A stretch of DNA of 64,000 nt from Darksidea phi (taxonomy: Eukaryota; Ascomycota; Dothideomycetes; Pleosporales; Lentitheciaceae), in contig JASJFT010000137.1 in NCBI GenBank assembly GCA_030770425.1, positions 56,997 to 120,996 of the forward strand, given 5' to 3'. Below are positions 56,272-64,000 of this stretch, piece after piece. The notes under the pieces are model-generated. The model did not search any database. It was given only the letters and a program-made list of their open reading frames with translations, and was not told where the DNA came from. The position numbers and the translations under genes were made by a program. How positions within the stretch are numbered: the stretch's first letter is position 1; every line of letters begins with the position of its first letter.

Positions 56272-59214
56272 ATGCTTGCACTCGGTCTGCTGCGTATGTT
56301 TTTTACTCGGTGCTCTTTCTACGGCCACGGTTCACGGTTTTCATATCGGCATATCTTGGAAAGGTGTCAGGGTTGGAAGTCAGGATAACACGATAACGAA
56401 TTCCCTATCGTCTCGAGCTTTCACGTCTAGTCTGGTCTCCTCTTAACTCCTGCCCCCTTTTTCCTTTGCATACTCGACAGTAATGATTGGCGATGTTGGC
56501 GGTGTACGAGTGATCTTCTTTCACACCTGTTTCAATCCTCCCGTAAGTCCCTCCTTTGGGCTGTGCATAGCACGATACGAGTATGAGTATCTCGTGTATA
56601 CTTTCAGTGTGTATTCTATAGCGAGTATTAAATGGATGGGTGTGTATATGAAAGCTCTGATACTGCATTCTAATGACTGGGCGATGTGGATTGTGATTCA
56701 GTATCACATTGTCTTGTGCGAAGTGCCGACCTCAGGCGCCTCTCTTTAAACGTCTTGGTTTATGGCTTTCCAATGACAGCAAAGTACAGTGAAGGGCGGC
56801 ATGCTGGGCAAAGTAGCAGGATGTCCCTTTTGGTAAGTCGAATGCAATGTGATATGAGCCCATACCAGGGCAGTATATAAAGTCGATAGTGACGGGCCGG
56901 TCCGATCTAATTGGCCTTCGTATGCTTGTTCAACTTGTATAGAGCTTTCGGAGGGGAAATGTTGTCCACAAGACCTCCGCCCCATGGAGGATTCGATTAG
57001 ATGGCCATAAAGGCGGTCAAGGTACAGTGTCGCAGGAGAAATAAAGAGAGGGGAGAAGAACGACGGATGAAGGCGGATCGAGCAGATTTAGAAGAGTACG
57101 GCTTTGACCAACAGGCATGAGTATGCTAAGGAGGGCGAATTGCAACAGTTCGTTCATGGCCGTAGGCGCCCGGCATATAACCCAGTATTACATTCTGCAG
57201 CACATATACAGGGTTGATTGTTGATTGCATGCCTAGTGCTTCGTTAATAATCTTCTCTCTTGGCGGTAATTCCCATGTCTTGGACACATTTCCGCTGTCT
57301 TGGACATTCCCAAGAAAAGCTCGGCGCCCACACACTCCGTTCCTCCGGCATCTCGGCAATGCGGCCCAAGTGTCTCTCGCTGAAATATCAAGCCTTTGCC
57401 ACCACGCCAGCAAAACCCTTGGTTAGAGAAGACTTGTCGGCGCGTCTTGATTCAATCATGTTGGCTGGGTACATGTGTGACTCAGTTGGCTTGTGCCACG
57501 TGCAAGTCTAGAACGGTTTACGAAACATGGGAGCCGGGTTTTGGTGGGATGGTACTTATGGTGCTTGGTAGAGTTAGCTGAGGCGTGGCGTTTCTCCACT
57601 CATCAGAGCAACATGGTCTGACGGCGTGTGGCACGCGGTGGCGGTGCAAGGGTTGCAGCTTAGGTAGAACTTTTGTTGGTCTTCTTATGAACAAGAGTTG
57701 CTGTGGCTTGGGATGATGGTAGAAAAAGCGAATTCCTTGTTGCTATTGACTGTGTGAAGCTGATATTCTGCGCAATTAGACAAGCAGCAAAATTGGCCAC
57801 ATTTCTCACCCGCAAGGTCGAGCAAGTGTTCCGAAATGTGGAGGTCAAACGTAGGTGCGATGAGTCGATCATGCTTCAATGGCCCCTTCGCAGTACTATT
57901 CCCGTACCAACAGGTATTCTTAGGCACCGCAACTTGTATTGGGGCAACCTTCAGCCAGTCGTCGATGAAGCGTTTAAGCGGGATCCAGCAACCAGCAGCG
58001 TTGCACGACTTGTCGTTGTGAAGACAACGTGTGGTGAGTCGCCTAGCACTGCGTAGCAGTGGCAGTATATACCGGACATGGAGCTCTCTTGAGTTGCTGA
58101 CACACTGGCACAGCCTCCGCGTCTGCAGGAGAGCATCAGCCAAGCAAAGCAATCCCCTCGTTTTCTCGGCGCTCCCCAACCTTTCTTGCTGCCAAGCGTT
58201 CAGGGCTCGTCCCGCTGATGGATGCATGGTGTTTGATTGGGGTCGCGCACAGGATCGATTTGTGTTTATGGGCTTGTTATTGCGATGAAGCCAGTTTCTA
58301 ACGACCGGACACGAGTATACGTCTGGCGCGGACGTTTTGCCGTTGCATCCCAAGGCTGGTATAGAAGGCCTCGGGAGGTGGTTTGGGCGTCGTTCGAATC
58401 AACCGATAGAACAACTCCGGCTGGCAAGACCGGTAACAAACGCGAAAAGGCTGAAGAGCGGACGAGCGGAAAGAATTGGAGTATCGACAACGTCCTTGCG
58501 GCCACAATGTTTGCGCGGCCTGGGCAGTGAAGGGCACGAGGACAAGGAATTCCGCCCGTGGGAGGACTTGGCCCGACCAAGAGGTTTCGGTTTCGAGCCA
58601 GTCTCATACTGATCGCAGACGCGCCCGTGCCGAGCAGCTGCCATGTGAAAGGCCAACACTTGTGCGATCTAGCATCCCCCCAGCGTGGCAGCCGGAGGTG
58701 GAAGCAGCCGTGGTGTGCTCGCGACAGTCGCGGCGGGGGGCCGTCCTGCACGCCTGCAGGTCTGCACCGGTTGACGCTGGTGTAAGAGTGTGGGCGTGAC
58801 TGGAGCAGGCTGGGCGAGCACTTTTGGCATTCGCGCTTGGCAGGGCTTGGCGTGGCGCACCGATGCCTGCAGCGCGCGACGGTGTGGGCCCGATGCGGCC
58901 TAGTGCCGGGCAGTGCATGGTGCGCAAATGGAGCGCTGTGGCAGGCTATTTCATGGCGTCGCGCCCCGTCCAAATCGTTGGCGCCCAGACTTTCCGCCTG
59001 CCTACTTCACCGTGCCTGCCCCCCGAGCGAGATCCTGCACCGTCCTCCGCACTTTGCTCTCTGAAGCCCCTCGAGACGCGCTTTCCCCCCGCGCACCCAC
59101 TGCGCCTTCTTTCCCCTCTGCCTGTTACATAAGCGACACCGCGCAGAATTTTCTGTTGTTTGGAATCTGCCGCCAAGACCACCCACCTCAACCTCTCGCG
59201 CCGAGACCCCAAGC
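56272..59214. other. 2.9 kb upstream region of pacC
   Basis: No supported gene. Minus-strand frames of 222 and 235 codons at 57685 and 58266 have no recognisable domain, overlap open frames on the other strand, and lie where GC rises. The last 1.1 kb contains several PacC-type GCCAAG sites (listed separately). A long 5' leader, C-rich from about 59020, precedes pacC. Confidence 0.5.
58836..58851 (-). promoter_or_regulatory. Tandem PacC-type GCCAAG sites upstream of pacC
   Basis: Two GCCAAG hexamers on the minus strand (58836-58841 and 58846-58851), start-to-start spacing 10 bases, about 370 bases before the pacC start codon. Single copies also occur at 58139-58144 (+), 58567-58572 (-) and 59172-59177 (+). 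GCCARG is the established PacC binding core, and pacC is known in Aspergillus to be activated by its own product at alkaline pH. Confidence 0.5.
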
Positions 59215-59285
59215 ATGGCAGAACCAGCCCAGGCACAGAACACCATTCCCCCCCAGACCGTCCCTGCTCAGGCGCAAGGCACGCC

Positions 59286-59317
<32 letters not shown>

Positions 59318-61153
59318 CGCAGCAGCCGCAGCCATCGCCTAACCCCGCCGCTGCGTCGACCGACTCGCTGGTCTGCCAGTGGCAAAATTGCGGCGAGCGC
59401 TGCCCGTCCGCCGAACAGCTCTATGTGAGTCTTCGCCCCCTCCCCCCCTCTCACGTGATCGTTGCTTACACCCTCCAGGACCACGTCTGCGAGCGCCATG
59501 TTGGCCGCAAGAGCACTAACAACCTGAACTTGACGTGCCAATGGGGCAATTGCCGCACCACCACTGTCAAGCGCGACCACATCACCTCACACATCCGCGT
59601 CCACGTGCCATTGAAGCCGCACAAGTGCGATTTCTGCGGCAAGGCCTTTAAGCGTCCCCAGGATCTCAAGAAGCACGTCAAGACCCATGCCGACGACTCG
59701 GTTCTGCTCCGTTCGCCGGAGCCCAACCGCGGCGGTCCCCACGGCCCACCAGGCTACCCAGGTCAACCCGGCAAACGTAAGCTCGTCCCTCTCCCTCTGT
59801 GTCTTCATTCCACATTCATGTACACCCCCTTTCCTTTCGAGTTCTAACTTGCGCCCTACAGTGGTCGCTGACTTGCAGGCGCTTGCCGCTACAGCGAGTG
59901 GATACCAGTATCCAGATGGCGCTATTGCTCAAGGTGGCTATGGCCAACAGCACCCTGGAGGCGCCCCCGCCGGCTTCTACGGAGGCCCACCCCAGAACTC
60001 TGCCTATGGGCCGGTTTATTATGCTGTCAACCCAACGCAGCAGCTCAACAACGACTCCTATGAGGTCCGAAAGCGTGCTGCCTACGATGCCTTGAACGAA
60101 TTCTTTGGCGACGCCAAGCGTCGTGCCATCGACCCTTCGACCTACTACGACGTCGGACAGAGACTCATGGGTCTCCAGAGTGTCCAACTTCCTGTTATCG
60201 GAGGCTATCAGCAAGGCGGTATGTCTGAATACGGTCATGGTGGCACCATGGTCGCTCAAGCTTCGCACCCGCCGATGCATCCCTACTCGCTCCCGTTGCC
60301 TAATCTTAGGACGAAGAGCGACCTGCTGAATATCGATCAGTTCCTGGAGCAACTTCAGAGCACCGTGTACGAAAATCCTAATCATGCGGCAGCCGCCGGT
60401 GTTCAGCAAGCCGGCGCCCACTACGTTCATACCGGCTCAGCCTACCGCACCAGCCACTCGCCACCAGGACATGCCACCGCCCACGGCGGGTCCCACGCTA
60501 ATGCGGTCCCTTCTACAGCCTCTGAAACCCCAGCCCTGACTCCCGCTAGCAGCGTCTTGTCATACCCTTCGCAGCATTCTCCAGGCTCGCACCACTCTGC
60601 AAGCACTGTCTCTCCAACCACCAGGACCTCCATGGGCAGCATGTATCCTACGCTGCCCTCTGTCAGCGCCATGTCGGACATGTCCGCTGCCGCTCCATCC
60701 TCTGGACTAGCACCTGCGTTCGATGCTGATGGCCGCCGACGCTACTCTGGTAACTTGTTGCAGAAGGCAGCTCCCGACCGACGTGCAAGCGGCGATCACA
60801 TGGACCTGCTAAACGATGCATCCTCGCCCAAGGGATCCCGTCGCAGCTCTGAGCAAGATCTGCATCACACCGTGAATCAACTCGCCATCCACTCTCCCAA
60901 GGTTGACCCAGCTTTGTCTATGCGATCCCCTAGTCAGGTGTCGTCTGCATCTACTGAGCAGCCAGAGGCCTCCCAACAATCCTGGGTCGAGAACATCCGA
61001 ACAATCGAAAGGCTTCGCCAATACCTCAAGGACAGGCTTGAGGCACACGAATACATAGATGACGAGGACCAGGTTAAGAATGAGCGCCGCCTGAGCGACG
61101 ATGCGCGTGAGCTGTATCCAGTCCTGCGCGCCGTCCAAGAGGGAAGGGAGTAG
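59215..61153 (+). CDS. pacC: pH-response transcription factor PacC/Rim101
   Basis: Zinc-finger regulator that activates alkaline-expressed and represses acid-expressed genes after proteolytic processing. Three exons: 59215-59424, 59479-59776 and 59862-61153, 599 residues. A poly-Gln tract near residue 25 is followed by three C2H2 fingers: [20 protein letters not shown] with [26 protein letters not shown] with [26 protein letters not shown] with KTHADD. Next come [20 protein letters not shown] and [16 protein letters not shown], conserved in PacC. YPTL in GSMYPTLPS matches the PalA/Rim20-binding YPxL motif. The C terminus [31 protein letters not shown] resembles the part that holds the closed form. 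Intron 1 (54 bases) is stop-free and in frame; intron 2 has TTCTAAC as branch site. Upstream GCCAAG sites suggest autoregulation. Confidence 0.95.
59287..59316 (+). repeat. CAG repeat encoding poly-Gln in pacC
   Basis: CAA followed by nine perfect CAG codons, encoding ten glutamines, then Pro/Gln repeats. Such tracts vary in length between strains. Confidence 0.85.
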
Positions 61154-61848
61154 ACAGGTGGCTTTGCAGCTTCTTGATGACAAGTCACGAATTTGGTGGG
61201 GTCGGCGTACAGGGAGTTCACCGGTCGCGCTAGGGAGGGTATGGATGGGATAGGCAGTCTTCGCGTCTTTTTAATTTTACCTTGACGGCGTAGAAACGCG
61301 CTGCAAAGTCTGGTGGGTTGTTACTTAAGAACAGTTTTTATCTTCCATATCCCCTCCTCTGTCTTTGATATACAGCAAAGGCTATATAGGGTTTAAGCAT
61401 GCAGTTTTTGGAATTGGCATGAATTTTCCGCTTTCACACCGTGGCCTCAATACAATAGTCTTTGATTGTGGATTGTAATGCCTCTGAATAGCCATTGTGA
61501 GGATCATCAATCCAATATTCGCTGCACTCTTATCAAATCAAATAATCCTTATGACAAATCCGGCTACCGCGCATTCCCCCACTTCTAAACAAAAGCACGG
61601 CCAGCGGTCACAGACACATCGACATTGCGAGAAGGGTCGTGCCGCAGCGGGTATTGACCAAAAAGCAAGCACCACGAGTTGCCCCACTTTGAGCTAAGCT
61701 CAACTGAAGCCTCTTAGACGCGTGCCTTGACCCTCATAACCAGCCTTCTAGCGTTGATCAACCTCCCAAACTACTTCGTTGTACTTGCAGCACTTACGTT
61801 ACCCGGAAAGAAGGCTCCCGTTCGATCGAAAATAATTGGCATTACAAA
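61154..61848. other. Intergenic between pacC and GRGGAGN protein
   Basis: 3' region of pacC and promoter of the next gene, moderately AT-rich. Nothing recognised. Confidence 0.5.
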
Positions 61849-62464
61849 ATGCCGGGTCGTGGAGGAGCTGGCAATATCATTCGGGCGCAGGAGCAAAGTC
61901 GGAAGCTTGTTGAAGTGAGTGCATAAGGTCCTCTTGACGCATCCCAGCAATTTGTTTCCCATTGCACTCGCGACTCGAAGCCTTACGATCATCACGTTGC
62001 ACGTCTAGCTATTTAGGTAACTAAGTAGGACCCAGGACCCCGAAGCCCAGACCCCGTCCGCACCACCAACAGATCACATAACCTCGACCATCTCCGCGTC
62101 CCAGCCGCAGGATTACGCACACATGGGCCGCGGCGGGGCAGGCAATTGGTACCAGCCCTTTGAGCTTTCGAAGGAAGGCACATTCAGTGAACCGTCCGAC
62201 TCCACTGCTGTCCCTACATCGTCAAAGCCCCAGGTGTCCAAGCCGTGGCACCCTGACACTCAAGAGCTACCTGTAGCGAGAGCGGGCCGTGGCGGTGCAG
62301 GCAATTTTATCTGGAAAGACGAAGAGAGGGAAAAGGCGGCAAAATTAGAAGAGCAGAGGGCGAGGGAGAAGCTTAGTGAGGGCGTGGAGAAAGATGTGGA
62401 GGGTGGATTGCAGAAGCCGGGCGCCGCGGTGTTAGGGGGTTTCAAGGCGGGGAGAGGGTGGTAG
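61849..62464 (+). CDS. GRGGAGN-repeat protein (DUF3602 type)
   Basis: Small fungal protein of the DUF3602-like family, function unknown. Two exons: 61849-61914 and 62036-62464, 164 residues. The first exon reads PGRGGAGNIIRAQEQSRKLV; the GRGGAGN motif recurs as MGRGGAGNWYQPFE and AGRGGAGNFIWKDEERE, so three copies in all, the family's defining repeat. The end GGFKAGRGW echoes the same motif. The middle is Ser/Pro/Thr-rich and the segment EEREKAAKLEEQRAREKL is helical. The donor is GTGAGT; the acceptor at 62035 (CCCAG) was picked to keep phase with exon 1, the nearer TAG acceptors do not. If exon 1 is ignored, a shorter 113-residue protein starts at 62123 with only two repeats. Confidence 0.85.
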
Positions 62465-63083
62465 GATGAAGTATAATTCGGCGTGCACACCAAAAGCCCA
62501 CTGCTTCCTTCTCATTGACACGAAAACCAAGACCTCTCAATTTCCGCTCCTTCCCTTTTTTTATTTTTTGGTTTTGTATGGATCTCCACCTACGACCACA
62601 ATGTTTCCCCCTGCGTAATAGCCCGCAACAAAGAAACTGTCCCGTCGAACCCTTCTGGGAGTGTCTTACATTTATGCAAAGGAACTATATCCATCAAGCT
62701 CATGCCTTGGCACGATTGCAATTCACTAGGAATGCGTATTTCAAACATACAATCAACCACAACTTCAAAATATCATGTCCGTTCACCTCCAGCGCTCTAC
62801 CAGGGCTATCAAATCTTCCAAAATCTCCTATCCAGCTAGCAGAATCTCATCATCTGTGTCTTCTCACATCAACTCCACTTGTTATACATTTTCTTGCCGC
62901 TTATAACGTGACTGATCAATCTACCCCCAGTAACACCATCCCTCCCCCACTCAGCGCTTATCTTCCCCAACCTTCTTCCCCACCTCCAGTACCACCTCAT
63001 CTACGCTCCAACTTCCCTGCCCATTACCTAGGGTCTGTAACACTGTCAACCCTTCCTGATCGGCGGTATATCCACCACTCCGT
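62465..63083. other. Intergenic
   Basis: C/T-rich and AT-rich mixed sequence; a plus-strand frame of 190 codons at 62515 is Ser/Pro/Leu-rich without domain features and is not accepted. Confidence 0.45.
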
Positions 63084-63620
63084 CTAACATTTGCGATTCG
63101 GACACTTATGGACTCCACCGCAGCACCCACAACTCTTCCCATCTTGTTGGTTCCAGGATGTGGCGCCTTCGGTGTCCAAATGTATCTCAAATCCATCAAT
63201 GTCCAGATACACGTGCGGACAAAGGGGGTGCTCAAGCTGCTCCAGTCTCCTTCTCAACATGCGGCATGGGTAATGCTCCGCGTCGCTGGAAAGTGCGCTA
63301 GTACCATTTTCTTCCTTATAACAACTTCTTCATCATTTTTCCACACGATCGTAACTTCATCGCGCTGGTCCTCGGGTACGGATGGCACATTTTCATGATA
63401 GCTTCCGTCGCAATAGTCTGCTTCCGGGGTGCGGTAGCTGTCTTCGCAACTCATCCCACTCTGGACTCCAATACTGGCATACATCAAGATGAGAATTTGT
63501 ACCCTTACACCTCCTTCGCTTCGGCTCAACTGCTCTCCCCGCACCATCAAAGTCAATCAAGCCATGCAACATCTTGCAAGCTGAGCACCAAACCATCCAC
63601 GAGCTCTCACTCGCTACGCT
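63084..63620 (-). CDS. Putative Cys-rich protein, incomplete model
   Basis: The left end is convincing: last exon 63236-63084 reads HPLCPHVYLDIDGFEIHLDT, then KSCGCCGGVHKCPNRKC and stop, with seven cysteines that could bind a metal. A GT-AG intron (63237-63304) joins it in phase to an upstream segment with SYRTPEADYCDGSYHENVP, VPEDQRDEVTIVW and KNDEEVVIRKKM. Farther upstream the frame MVWCSACKMLHGLIDFDGAG (CxxC) also looks coding, but I could not connect it unambiguously: candidate introns of 37-74 bases all fit loosely. The true start is unknown. No family recognised; a small zinc-binding protein is a guess. Low-quality sequence begins shortly beyond, so base errors are possible. Confidence 0.4.
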
Positions 63621-63868
63621 TCCTCCTTCCTCCTTCCCATCTTCTTTTCTTTTTCCCTTCTCTATCCTCTTCCGCACCTTTTCGGAAATTGTGTTTCTCG
63701 CAGAGCTTTGTCTTCAAGCAACCAGTCCACTTATTGTTCAACGACCAGCTCAGCGGTGGTGTTGTGTGCCTGTGATATTTACACGCGGGTCGGTGCAACC
63801 CCAACTTGCCGCTACGGGCTTGGGGGATATCGTGCTTGATGCCGACGAGGACTACACGTCTAACCCAT

Positions 63869-64000
63869 GGGGGGGGGGGGGGGGGGGTTTTGGGGGGGGG
63901 GGTGGGGGGGGTTGGGGGGGGGGGGGGGTTGGGGGGGGGGGGGTTGTTGGGGGGGGGTTTCCGAAAACGCCCCCGGCGGGCCCCCCAAGTTGGGTTTTTT
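63869..64000. other. G-homopolymer tail, probable low-quality sequence
   Basis: From 63869 the sequence turns into long runs of G broken only by T, then GC-rich runs and a final T run. No natural repeat of this kind is expected in this genome; it resembles unreliable base calls at a read or contig end. Confidence 0.85.

Noticed and set aside
57685..58353. A 222-codon minus-strand frame upstream of pacC
   Set aside because: No domain, signal or codon pattern like the neighbours; overlaps plus-strand open frames. Left as unassigned.
58266..58973. A 235-codon minus-strand frame upstream of pacC
   Set aside because: Lies in GC-rich promoter sequence, Arg/His/Pro-rich, with overlapping frames open on the other strand.
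62515..63087. A 190-codon plus-strand frame
   Set aside because: No domain, Ser/Pro/Leu-rich, and not consistent with splice signals; treated as intergenic.

Overview
The window is a 64 kb piece of a filamentous ascomycete (Pezizomycotina) nuclear genome. The evidence is short (about 45-75 nt) GT-AG introns with CTAAC/CTGAC-type branch points, compact intergenic spaces, and fungus-restricted genes: PacC, Pal1, Stb3, SLS1, a DUF3602-type GRGGAGN protein, a fungal secreted phospholipase A2 and a Neurospora-type metallothionein. Dothideomycetes is plausible but not proven. I see no tRNA, rRNA, CRISPR array or intact transposon. All gene models come from reading splice sites and frames by eye, with no transcript or database support.

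Layout, left to right. 1-11 kb: ribosomal protein uL13 (RPL16), an acyl-CoA synthetase, an APH-fold kinase broken by one in-frame stop, a secreted GH27 alpha-galactosidase, an SDR reductase and a secreted phospholipase A2. 11-25 kb: a proline-rich coiled-coil membrane protein, a small Cys-rich secreted protein, a Sec39-type vesicle-tethering protein, a six-part gene fusing four C2H2 fingers to a complete trypsin-like protease, and a DUF1295 membrane protein head-to-head with DNA topoisomerase III. 28-36 kb: Stb3, a 25-residue metallothionein, a TBC Rab-GAP of TBC1D5 type and Mediator subunit 31. 36-48 kb: Pal1, a Rad51 paralogue with a GC-AG intron, tRNA adenosine deaminase Tad1 head-to-head with an NT-C2 protein, mitochondrial SLS1, and an alpha/beta hydrolase broken by one in-frame stop. 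48-64 kb: AP-1 gamma-adaptin, a basic KRTQSKM-repeat protein, the pH regulator PacC with a 2.9 kb upstream region, a GRGGAGN-repeat protein, a doubtful Cys-rich gene and a G-homopolymer tail that looks like poor sequence.

Most genes are single-copy housekeeping functions (translation, vesicle traffic, DNA repair, transcription, mitochondrial expression) mixed with secreted or lifestyle genes (alpha-galactosidase, phospholipase A2, Cys-rich secreted protein, metallothionein). There is no biosynthetic cluster. The most unusual item is the zinc-finger/serine-protease fusion at 18987-22597. Two otherwise good genes are each interrupted by a single in-frame stop, and several genes carry stop-free introns whose lengths are multiples of three.
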